Source: Lentinus brumalis
Lineage: Eukaryota > Basidiomycota > Agaricomycetes > Polyporales > Polyporaceae
DNA: 64,000 nt
Direction: 5' to 3'
Assembly (NCBI GenBank): GCA_001792895.1
Contig: MARA01000010.1
Location: 744,001 to 808,000 of the forward strand
Positions 11,417 to 22,866 of this stretch are shown one piece after another (within the stretch, counting starts at the first letter, position 1; each line of letters opens with the position of its first letter). The translations under genes and the position numbers were made by a program. The notes beneath the pieces are model-generated. The model saw nothing but the letters and a program-made list of their open reading frames with translations. It did no database searches and was not told the origin of the DNA.

Positions 11417-12213
11417 GGTGGCAGATGAGCAGGAGAGAGGGCGGAGGGGAGAGAAGGACTTCCGAGTGCGCAGAACGACCCCGACGCGTTATATGAGGCC
11501 GCCCCTTTTGCGGTGGGCCCGAGGCGGGCCGGCGGACCGGAGGCGATCGGTGTGGGGAAGTCACTTCCTCGGCCCGGGAACGGCTTGAAGACCGGACCCC
11601 CGCGTCCCGCCGGCCGCCGCAGTACTAGTCCGGGCAATCGAACTGCAAGCCAAGTGAGAGAACTCATCAGTAGAGGTCGAAGACTTCCCCTTTCGCAATG
11701 CAACCGGAACGCCAGCTGGCTGCAACCATGAACTCGCCGTGAAAAGGAGACAAACTTCCCCCGAAGCTGCGAGTATTTGCGAGCCCGAGCACACTGAACG
11801 GTCCGTCGGCCTAGTGCGATAACTAGTCAGTCCGGTGCTCACAAACAGATAGCACAGAAGTTGAGGACATACCCTATCGCTAGCTCGTGGATGGAGAACT
11901 GAAGTAAGTCAACGACCTCTTTCCAATCGCGGCTGCGCACGGGGTCTATGGTGAGCGGAGGAAGAGATGATAGAACCCTATGGCATGCAACGCCGATGCT
12001 TCATACATACCAACGTGACCCACGGAATGCCGTGGCCAGCGAGTAACGCAAATGAATGAGCTCATCTCAAAGACCGAACCGCACGGTCAGGCTCGTGGCA
12101 TGGCGCACAAGGAGGTTCTGTCCTAAACATACAACACTGTCGTCTGACACGGGCCATGAGTTCACTGAGACACAGACCAGCATGATGCGCACGCACCTAC
12201 ACTACCACCGACG
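11417..12213. other. Intergenic, aldolase promoter side
   Basis: This is the upstream region of the aldolase gene and the downstream region of the Spc34-like gene; both are on the minus strand. It is GC-rich near 11500-11640. No coding exon is supported. Confidence 0.4.
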
Positions 12214-14049
12214 CTACAGGTCGAACTTGACAACTTGCTCTCTCGTACCACGCTCGATTTTCAGCAACCGCTTCGCGACGCAGCCGTACAGAGGCTTCGT
12301 CACTGCACTACCCCAAGCAGGCCCGCACCCGTGCTCGCGCCGACGCTCGCCGCCTTCTCGGTCAGAGCCTGCTTAAGCTCTGCGAGGGGAAGAGCCTGCG
12401 AAGGTGCGCCAAGAAGCGCAAGAAGCATATGCGCCGTGAGCACTTGCTGCTCCGTGGGCCCCGCGTTGTGCCCAGCAGGCGCTGACAGGGAAGAGAAGCT
12501 GGATGCAGAAGGAGAAGACGGCGTTGGGGTATGCGTCGATAGTTCCCGGAGATATGCCCTGGAGAAAGAAATGAACACTGGACATGTTGATCGAGGATGT
12601 GAGGGGACCTACATAGTCTCTTTTGCACGCGGAGGTTTGCTCTTGTTCGTGCTCTTGCCGAGAGCATCGAAGGGGTGGCCAGGCATGATGATTTCTCCCA
12701 CTGTTGCCCAGATCTTTTCCTGTAGTGAATCATTTAGTTTCCCCGCGTTCGCATCTTCCATGAAAGAGTCAGACGTACTACGATCCGCTCCAGCTCTGTT
12801 GTCACTTTGACTTTCTGGCGATGATGCGGCGTCGCAGCCACAGCAGGTTCGGGAGGGTGAAAAGCGGGAGCTTCGACGGCTTCTTCAGCTTCCACAGCAG
12901 GTTCAGGCGAGCTAGCCTGGTTAGCAACAGGCACCTCAAAACCCCTTGTGAATACCACAGTCGGCTCTGTATCATCGGCGTCTCCAAGCACATCGTCGAC
13001 CTCGTCTTCGTCTGCAAGGTCATCCACAGGATCTTCAGGCTGAGGCTCCTTCTCCGCTGGGTACGGACGGTTTGCCTGTCGCTTCTGAGCAGCGGAGACG
13101 GGAGTTCCGAAGGAGGTCGTCGACACATTTGCCAAGTCAACTTCCTCATCGAGAAGTGAGTCCCCTGTGAAGTGCAAGGTGCGTGCGGCAGCCCCGGGCG
13201 TGTTCCAAAATGTGTCTTCGCGCTTATCCGGTGTTGCGGCGGCAGGTGTCTTGGGTTCTCGACGTACTCTGATCGCGGGGCGTACTCTCTTCTTCGCCAG
13301 CTCTTCTTTCTGCTAGCACATCAGTATGGAGCACCGAGGTTGACCGAGTGCTGCAACTTACGCGCTCACGCAAGTATTCTATCTGGTACTGCAGATCTTG
13401 AACGTGCTTCTCTTCCTGCTTGAGCGCCGACTTCGGAGATAGGGGCGGTTCCGTCGCGTCTGCACCAGAATGCTGGGCTTAATGGTTGGACAATGTTCGA
13501 AGAACGTGCGCCTGACGTACTTGCTTCAGCTCTTCACTCAGATTGTAGATATTCGTCCTGACTTCCTCCAGGCGCTCGATGATCTGGGCAGCTTGTTCTG
13601 ATGCCCTGGGCATCGGCCGGATAGACTGGCTGCTTCCTTCAGGACCCCCAACTGCCTGGGAGACACGCATGCACTCACTATCTCTCCAAATACTTCAGCG
13701 CGGCATTCGCGTACACCTCCGGATCGTGCTCTCGGAGTGCTCTGGTACCGCCGTTCCTCTCGCTCTTTGCTGCAGGTGGTTTCCTGAGCGGTGTTGCTCC
13801 GAGGAACTCGACCCGAGCAATTTCAACATTGCCGGTTTCGACTTCAGGTATTATGGGCTGCTGTGGCTGGACGAGTGTGAAGAGGCCGAGCTCAGACGGG
13901 TCGATGTCGCGGATGAGATCGCCTAAAGGAGTGTCAAGGATTGCACGGGCGAATGGACCTGGTATCGGAACGTCTGGAGGAGTCGCGGAGGCGCGAATTG
14001 ACCGAGCCAGCGCAGATATTCGATCAACGTGGTCAACAAGGCTCGCCAT
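12214..14049 (-). CDS. Probable DASH/Dam1 complex subunit, Spc34-like, with C-terminal extension
   Basis: The gene starts at the ATG at 14049 (MASLVDHVDRIS). The N-terminal segment FARAILDTPLGDLIRDIDP, followed by SELGLF, resembles the DASH_Spc34 pattern of an 'F-x-NALL...LIRDxxxxExxLF' stretch. A short helix follows (DPEVYANAALKYLERY), then coiled coil (QIIERLEEVRTNIYNLSEEL) and, after an intron, LQYQIEYLRERKEELAKK. This matches Spc34 architecture and a role in coupling kinetochores to microtubules. Beyond this is an acidic, low-complexity linker, then KIWATVGEIIMPGHPFDAL and a helical segment, TEQQVLTAHMLLALL, which Spc34 of yeast does not have. The frame meets a TGA near 12300, but another frame then reads VAKRLLKIERG and ends at a TAG at 12214-12216. 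The family call is moderate; the gene itself is well supported by coherent splicing. Confidence 0.55.
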
Positions 14050-14968
14050 AGTCTTCGTGTCAGGTAAAACAGAGAGGGATCAGCGCGATGGTAGTAGGAT
14101 CGGTAGTGTGGCTTCGCGTGTTCATACAGGCCAAACGCGCTACAGCCTGCCCTAAGTTCGTCACCTGACTGCAGCTCAAGGCTAGCATGTCTCCGAGTGT
14201 AAGAACACCCTCAGTACTGTTGTTTCGCGCTACCTACTGTCACTAGTACTGATCACAAACTAGACTGGTGTCCACTGATAGACTTCCTGGTGGGCGCAGA
14301 GTCCAAGGACCTCTGCTTCGTCTGGAAGAGGAGCTGTTTTCCTCCGCCGCTGGAGGCCGAAATGAGGGATCCCTGGCTTTACCTTAACCTCTAGATCTCC
14401 TGCAGAGCTGAGTGTACGTGTACTCATCTATGAACGCTTTCCATAATTCGCTGTCTCCGGCATGGTTGAGTCCTCCGTACACACTGACAGCTGCAGTGCA
14501 TATGCACTGCTCCTCGAATCCCCTCTCGACCCAGGGCTATGCCATGCCCTTCAGAACTTAGTGCTCAGGGACTGTAAGTAAAGCGAACAACAAACACAAC
14601 TGCCCGTTTACCGATGATGAGTCGAAACTTGATACAACTGTTACAACATGTTTCCCGCCGGCGTGAGCTTCCTGATGGTGATGCTTTCCTGTAATATGAT
14701 GAGGGTGCAGCCCCATCTTGACCGTGTCCACTATCCCTCTCCTCGTCATCCTTCACTGCGAGCTCAACAGAGCCGTTCTTCTTCATACATTCTGCCTCAA
14801 GGCACTCAAAGTCCCGAGTACTCAACCCGAGGCGCCTAGTGCTAGTACTAGTACAACAGCGCTAATCCCGAGCTTCAAGTTCTCGATCTCGTCGTCGCGC
14901 GTCTCGACGGACTCGTAGTCTTCCTCGACGACCGACTCGTATTCTTTCGGGGCCACCGTGCTGTCGCC
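14050..14968. other. Divergent intergenic region, Spc34-like / DOCK
   Basis: This ~0.9 kb separates two divergently transcribed genes and should hold both promoters. No certain exon is seen. A minus-strand frame at 14822-15043 encodes an acidic peptide with a short hydrophobic end (LKLGISAVVLVLALG) and overlaps the DOCK start, but it begins at GTG and is not supported as a gene. Confidence 0.4.
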
Positions 14969-17900
14969 ATGGCTGACACTGTCGGCCAGCGAAAAGGCGT
15001 CTGGGAGCCCCTCCCACTCATCATCTATGGCTACGCTGTCCACCCGCTCTCCCCGCTAAACCGCAGAGAGACCAGGCTATCCAGCCGCACCCACACATCA
15101 ACCTGGACCGATGCCTCCGGAGACGAGCATCTCGTGCACAGGGATGTCGTGCAGCTTGAAGTTGGAGACAATGTCTACGCGTTCGAGAAATATATCCCGA
15201 GAGACAAGGAGGTGGAAGGCATTTGGTACCGCGGGTGAGTAGCACATCCTTTCCAATTAGCAGATGCACACTCCCCCTGCCGCCTCTTTGTCTACCTAGC
15301 ATCATGGTATGGCTAACGAATGTGCCCCCAGGTATGTCGTATGTACGTCGCGGCGCCCTCAGGTGAACTGGTCGCAGTCGTCAGATCCTTCATCCTCAAA
15401 CGCGAAGCCTTCCGCACGGGCCGACGAGTTGCAGCAAGTCTTCATAGGCATCTTTCCTGCCTCCCACATCTTCGTGCGTGACGAGGTATCTGATGCGGAA
15501 GGCCGCTTGGGCGACCTCTTCAATGCTTTGAGCAGCCCCGCGGACGGGCAGACCTCCGAGGAAGTCTTTGCGAGCTGGAACAAGAGCAGGAGAGAGATGG
15601 ATCCCGTGCGCGAGGAGGAGGAGGACAACGACACGGCCACGCGCAAGTCCTTCAAGCTCAACCCTCCCCCAGACCAGGCCCCGTCGGCGCGCGCACGCCT
15701 ACCTGTATATCCTGCAAGCATACGTTCCGCGTCTCCCACAGAGTCGCAGTTCAACAAACCCCTCCCACCACGCCCCACGCTCACATCTGGAGACGACACG
15801 CTGTCGGGCGCGCAGCAGCCGATCATCGACGAAATTGCATCCGCCCTGCGCGAATGGCATGCACTCATGTTCCAGTATCTCGCGCAGCGCGATTACAGGC
15901 TCTTCCACATCGTTCGTGAGTACATCGAAGTGCTGCACCTTGGCCGGCGCCAGCTTCTCTCGCAGACGCTCAGTTCCGAGGAGACCGTCAACCTTCGGCG
16001 CGAGTGTGTCGCCAGGCTGGTGTCTGGTAACCTGCTGCAGGGACTGGATGTGATCGTTCGTCATCCTACGTGGGGAGGACTTGTCAATGTGGATGTCGAA
16101 GGCGAGATTGATCCCAGGAGCTGGATGAGCGCGGTGCGCATGTATGCTCTGCAGGCCTCTCTTGCACAGATGGATGTGTCTCCCACGCCCGCGAATACCC
16201 CGTACAAGCTCCCCCATGCCAGTGGATCCATTGATTATACCGCCTCTGCACCCATCCCTATCCCCCTCTCCGCCTCTCTCCATTCGGCGTTCCCGGACCT
16301 CCCTCGCCCTCGCGGCCACTCACGTCTGATCGGTTCTCTGTCTCCATCTGCTCCCAGCCAGCCTAAGGCCAAGTTCTATCATGTCTTCCTTGATCTGCGC
16401 GCCTTCGTTGCCTCACCATGCGCCCCGGGCGAGACTGCGGAATTGTTCTTCTCCCTCTACAACAAGGCGGACGCGCGGTTCGTGTCGGAGGAGTTCTGCG
16501 CTGTCCTCAATCACAACGGCGTGCTCGCACGGGACCCGTCTGCACGCATACGCACCCTGTTCACCGACCTCGTGCAGTCGGACGCCCAGGACCCAATCTT
16601 CCTAGTCTGCAAGATAGTCCGCAACGGCTCGCTTAAACTGGGCAGCAACATGGGATCGATCTCCGAGAACCCGAGGCAGACAATGATCGGCTCCAGCGGT
16701 TACAGCAACGGGTCCATGTCGAACGAGTCCTTCGGTCGCAATTCGACCTCGACTGATCCTCCCCAGCAGTTCCGTAGACCATTCGGATGCGCGGTGCTTG
16801 AGCTCACACAGCTGAACATCATGGCTGCTGAGCAGACGGAGGTGTCTTCCACGCGCGAGCACACGATGCCGATCTATGTCCCTACGAACGAGACCACATT
16901 CTCCATGCTCCATCAGGATATCCTCAATCACAATGTCAGGGAGTACGAGAAGTCACCAAGGTATGTCAGTCACTTCGTCCTTCCGTGACAGCCGTTGACG
17001 ACGTGGGTAGGGCCGAGATGCTGGCAGTGTCGATCAAGATATTCTACGGGGACGCGGAGACGATTGTCAAGGAGAACTCCTCGCTTCTTCAGGATACCCC
17101 TTTGAGTTTACGACTCGGATTCCCCGACGTTGTGTTCCCTGGAGACGTTCGGAACGAACTCTACGTCAAGCTATGGAGTGGAGACTTTTCATCATCTCAG
17201 AGCACGAACGCCCGGCGGAATGTGGCAAACTTTGCGCGCGGACAGGTCGGCTCCGTTACTGGAAACGTCCAGGTCACGATGGAGGTCAGGGATCAGGACG
17301 GGCGCACGGTCGAGCGCGTCATCTCACAATGCAGCGGCGAGCCAGAGGTGACCCAGTTCCACTCAATGGTCTTCCAGCGCACAACGCAGCCGCACTTTGG
17401 TGAGCTGGTCAAGCTCAGGTTGCCTCAGCACGGTGCACAACAGTGGCATCTCTTCTTCACCTTCCGTCAGCGCAGCACACGCGATCGGTCCAGCAGTCGC
17501 GTGGAAGTGTCAGAGCGACCGTTTGCGTTCGCTTACCTGCCCCTCTTCCCTGACGGACGTGCATTCCTGGAGGACGGCAGCCACACTCTGGTGCTCTATC
17601 GTGCCGACCGCCTCGGCCAGATCACCGCTGATATGTACATGCATGCAGTCCCGTGGCTTCCCGCCAACCAGCGGCCGGAGCATGTATACGTCCCGCCCGA
17701 GTTGCAGAAGATCGCCCCGCCTCTGCGAGACAGCTTGGTCGTTCGCTCCTCGCTGTGTTCGACAAGGTTCACACAGAACTCCGTCTTGCTCAGCTTGCTC
17801 AACTGGGAACAAATCACAGACAAGGAGCTTCTGTCGACTATCCTGAGCAAGTTCACCTTCGTTGGCGAAGTGGAGATCGTCAAGTTCCTCCGCGACATCT

Positions 17901-20900
17901 TCGACTCTTTGTTCGCCATCCTGGTGTCCGGAAACAACCAGTCCGGCGAGATGGACCATCTCGTGTTCAACGCACTAGTCACCGTGCTTGGCATCGTGCA
18001 GGACCGCCGCTTCAGCAACTTCCAACCCGTCCTCGATGTGTACATCGAGAGGCATTTCAGCTGTGCCTCTGCGGCGTCGCACATGATCCACTCGATGAAC
18101 CGTCTACTCCAGGATCCTACCGCGAACGACACCGCGTCATCTCTGCGCGCCGCGCTCAAGGTCTGGCATTATATCTTCAAGTTCATCGTGCGCTCTCGCG
18201 AGTTGCAGAAAGCCAAGGAGATAGGCATGGGTGGAGGTGCCACGGCGGATCATCTTGAGGCGACGTTCAAGCGCGAGCTTCGCGCACACCTCAACGAGGT
18301 CAACCGCATGATGTCTACTACATCCCCTCCCTCGATCATCGGTACCCAGACAATTGCCCTTCAGCACTTCACCTCCATTCTCCCCGAGTTGAGCAAGGTG
18401 TTCTCCATCGTTGAGCTCGTGACGGTTGCGACGACCTTCGCCAATGCGATCGCTTCCACCAAGGGCAAGATCATCATCTGGAAGCTCATCATGTATCTCC
18501 AGATCGTGAAAGGCTTTCTCTTCGACAATGCGAAGTCGCGCAGCCTGCTCGTCGAGGCTGTGGTGATCTGGATCAAGCCACAGTTCGGCCGCTTTGACGA
18601 GTATACCCAGACGCTACCAGGCGACTCCGAGGCTGCTCGAGACGCTGCTCGTGTCAGTTGGCTGGAGAGCATCCGTCTGTCCGTGACTGTGGTCGCGATC
18701 ATGCTGGACAAGTTGCAGCAGTGCCTTGTCGATCCCGCCGTCGTCTCCGACCGCAATGCTCTCAGACAGGAGCAGTACAACATCGAGTACCTGCTGTCCC
18801 TCCTGCCAAGGTACGTGCGGCAAGCTTTTGGTCGGACAAACTAATAATGTCTCCCTTCCAGATTGCTCGACTCATACCAGGAATACCAGAACCCTGCATC
18901 TCTCCGCGCGGTTGAGCGCAATCGCTCGTCTACCCCCGTTACGAACAGCTTCCCTGTTACCTTCCCGGAGTCGTACCCTTTCTCGCTCGTCACACAAGGC
19001 CCAAAGGCGAACCCGACAGCTTCCGGTTCCCTCGATGTGAAACCCGAGTTCAGCCCTGGTCTCGGCGAAGTCGCCATCGTCGTCCTAGTGTTGATTTTGT
19101 CAGCGCCCAAGAAGCACATCGTCGGGTTCCTGGAGAGCATCTTAGAGATTGAGGGACGCGACCATCTCGCGGGCCTGCTCTTGCAATTCTTCAAGGTGGC
19201 CTCTTCCATTCTCAACAATGAAGCGTTCCCGAAGAATTGGCTGAATGTCAACATTCTTGCCCATCGCGTGTTGTTAAAGATGATAGATCCGATCGCGACG
19301 ATGTTCGAGCGCGAATTCACTCCTGACGAGGCTTCTTCTCGGCCCTTCGACTCGTCGCTATGGAAGGAGTGCTTCCACGTGCTCTTGAAGCTGCTCTCGT
19401 CGGAACATCTTGTGATCGAGGAGTTCAGTCCTCAGGTGGGTCAAGGAAGCGTTGCGTTGTGTACGTCATGTTGACTCTGATACCTAGAAACGGCGAGCCG
19501 TGTGGCGTCTTGCAGGGGATATCCGCGGAGAAGGCGCAAACCTCCTGCTGCGCCTCTGGAGCGCTTTGGGATGGCCAGACGAGTCTGCAACCGAAGACGT
19601 CGCGATGGCGAGGTACTCGGTGAGTGGACGCGGCGAATTTCCCAGTGTTCGCGACTTGAACACCATTCATCGCTTCACAGAACTATCAAGCTGCCCTGAA
19701 CTCGCTCGTGGGCCATATCGTCAACCTGTGCCTGAGCCACCACGATCAGCTGCGCGAAAATGCGGTTCAAGTCCTCTACTGTATGATCATATCGGAGTAC
19801 CACCTCTCTCAAAGTTTCGAGCACATCGAAAATGAGCTTGTCAGCAAGCTTGATACCCTGTTCATGTCTGACAGTAAAGGCGATGACATATCGCGGGCAT
19901 TCTTTATCGGCCACCTCCGACACCTTTTCGATTCCTCTGACGTGGACGAGGAGTTACGCGCTCGCGTCACCCGCTTCTTGGATTCCGTGGACGTTTTCCT
20001 TGAATTGCTCCTCAGTGTCCGGGCCTTGCCTGAAGGAGAGGAGTTCGCTGACGATCGAGTAATCGCAACGGTATGCTACTCGCTATGGCAGCAACGTCGT
20101 AAGGTGCTGACGTGTACCTGACAGCTTCGCTTGATGAACTTCATTAGGCGTATTGGCCGGGACGAAATCTACATCAAATACGTCCACCAGCTCGTCAATG
20201 TGAGTCTGCTGATTACATATATCCGAATGGTCTCTAACTGGATATTACCTCCAGATGCACCTCCAGTCGCAAAACTACGTGGAGGCTGCTCTTACGCTGA
20301 AGTTGCACGCAGATCTGCACGAATGGAATCTCAATAGCTTTGCGCCACCCATGGAGGATCTTGGCTTGCCACAGCAGTCTCAGTTCCACCGCAAGGAGAC
20401 CCTGTGTCTGTTGATTCTCGACTATCTTGGTACATCTTCCTCCTTAGTCAATAAGGACACTCAGCTGAATTATATGCATAGGCAAGGGCAAAGCCTGGGA
20501 AACCGCCTTCGAAATCTGCAAGGACCTCGCCGCGAAGCACGCTGATATCACGTTCAACTAGTATGTACACCTTGGAGTAGCTGTGTACTCGGCTGACAAG
20601 TCCCTCTAGCTCGCGTCTTGCAGAGATTTTGCGTCACCAAGCAGCACTACTGGAGCACATCATCACGGACCAGCGGTATTACTCCGACTACTTCAGGGTC
20701 GCCTTCTACGGCAACTTCCCAGTCGCCATCCGTAACAAGCAGTTCATCGTGAGTATCATCGGACCTTTACACAGAGTCTCCTATCTGAGACTCTTTGCAG
20801 TACCGTGGATACGAGTGGGAGAAGTTCGGTGCATTCTGCGAGCGGATGCTCAACAAACATCCCGGCGCGCAATTGCTCAAGACCATGGGAGACCCTCCTG

Positions 20901-22223
20901 TCGATATCCGTTTCGGCAACGACCAATATATCCAGTGTACCGCTGTCACGCCGGAGCCTCGCCGCGATTCCGCCATCTTCAACAATCCAGACGTACCGCC
21001 CCAAGTTCGAGCATACTATGAGCACACGTATGTCAACTTCCATCTGTGGCTTCATTGGACAATCACTGACTACTATACGATAGCGACATCAACTTGTTCA
21101 GCTATGCAAGACCCATCTCCAAGGTTGCTGACGACGGGACCGAGGAGGTCTGGATAGAGAAGACGTACCTCACCACAGAGGAGTACTTCCCGACGGTCCT
21201 GCGGCGGTCGGAAGTGGTAGCTGTGGAGGTGATCCCGATGTCTCCTGTCGAGACGGCATTGCTTGAGGTCGAACAGCGTACGCGCGAACTGGCTGGGCTC
21301 AACCAGAAGTATTCGTCGCTCTCCAAGACTGCTCAGCATATCTCGACCAACGCTCTGGCTATGAGCCTGAACGCTGCTGTGGATGCTCCTCTCAATAGCG
21401 GTGTCGGTGCCTTCCGTCAAGTCTTCCTCTCCGATGACTACCTAGCCAGATATCCCGAGAGGGCCGAGCAGATCGACAAGCTTCGGAACGCGATCGATGA
21501 GCAGGTGCGTGTTTAGCTATTTTAGCAGATGTTTCGATGTTTATGCTATTGTCACCCAGGTCCATATGATCGACAGCTGTCTGAAGCTCCATGGACAGTT
21601 GTGTCCCCCGGAAATGCTGGCATTTCATGCGACGCTGGAGAAGTTCTTCCACAAGAACTTTGCGGACGAGATTTCGCGCTTGTCCGTCGACTCGTCTCCC
21701 GAGCCGCGTGCGCTCGATGCCGTGCCCACCTCTGCTCGTCTACCTCCTTCAGCAGCGATGCCTTCGCCCAATTACACCACATTGTGCGTTTCGGCTCCTT
21801 CGAGACTACTGGAGATCACACTGACTGTTCTGCAGGAGGACTCAGCCCCTCAACGTCGGTCCTATCCACGTCGGAGTTGCGCCTTCCGCATCCACGTCGT
21901 CACCACTGTCGCCTCGCTCGCAGGAAAATGGCCTGCCTGTCGCCGAAGCGCCATGGATGAAGCAGACACCGCTGCAACGACACCTCGCACATCTCGCCAG
22001 GCACGGCTTCAACGGGGTCGCTTCAGGCCCAGGCGACAACGGCGGCAGCGATTCATTCTCGGAAGAGTCCCCACGCAATTCTGTCGTGACGGTTGGAAAT
22101 CACCCTGTGCAGACGTTCTCGGGCGCTGCGTCTGTGACGGCGTCCACGTTGGGCAGCATCGGCTCCATCAAGGGTCGCTTCTCAAAGTTTGGCAGCTTGA
22201 ATTTTGGCCGTCGTGACGGCTGA
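14969..22223 (+). CDS. DOCK-family guanine nucleotide exchange factor
   Basis: A large gene of at least ten exons encodes a protein of roughly 2000 residues. Exons read with confidence are 14969-15234, 15332-16960, 17011-18810 and 18862-~19435, then several short ones to 22223. The first junction restores WYRGYV, an SH3-type ending. Next come the DOCK N-terminal helical region (GGLVNVDVEGEIDPRSWM) and a DHR1/C2 domain beginning RNELYVKLWSGDF near 17150. A long helical region follows. The C-terminal DHR2 exchange domain includes YYSDYFRVAFYG near 20680, YEWEKFGAFCERM and INLFSYARP. DOCK proteins activate Rac/Cdc42-type GTPases, usually with an ELMO partner, to direct polarised growth. A Ser/Gly-rich tail ends NFGRRDG. 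Nothing suggests disruption. Confidence 0.93.
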
Positions 22224-22866
22224 TGGAAGCGGAAGCTTCCCTGCTTGGCTTCGCTGTGCGGATCGTCCTGGCTATCGACTCTCCTTTCATGCTTTGATCT
22301 ACATACCACCCACATACCATCCTTTGCTTTCATCTGCGGACTGCGTGCGGATCCTGCTGTATCTGGATTATTCCCTAATGTTGTACAGTTTAGTAATCTA
22401 TTACTATAATGACTATGCGAATCTCCGGGCAATGCTCGCTCCTGAGGCCTGATGCCCGCCCCATCATCATGAATCACTCCCGAGCGTCCAGAAGGTGTCC
22501 TTGCGGATCTCGATCGACAGCTTTGACACAGTATTGCAGTGTCCAGAACCTCCAATGCGATGCACTTGAACGAGCGTCCGGACGCGACAAGCATGAACGA
22601 CCTGACATAGTTGATGTCTCTATACAGCTTCCTTGAACTACACTAATATTAACAGCGAAACGGGCGGATAAACGTAGGCGGCAATGGAACATCAGAAGAG
22701 CATAAATAACGGAAAGGTGGACGTGAAGAACGTGAAGGACGTGAGACTGGTTTGAAACCAATGTGCTAAGGCTACATACACGAACCGCTACGGTGACGTG
22801 AAGTTGGTACTGCTGCGAGGGACATGACGACAAGGGGTGTAACACGGGAGGATGGGACAACCGACG
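22224..22866. other. Convergent 3' intergenic region
   Basis: This lies between the 3' ends of the DOCK gene (plus) and the DUF7082 gene (minus). It is AT-rich around 22370-22430, as fungal 3' untranslated regions often are. No coding exon is supported. Confidence 0.4.

Noticed and set aside
15359..16319. Long minus-strand frames inside the DOCK gene
   Set aside because: They oppose strong DOCK coding sequence and show no motif of their own; this is expected from GC-rich codon use.
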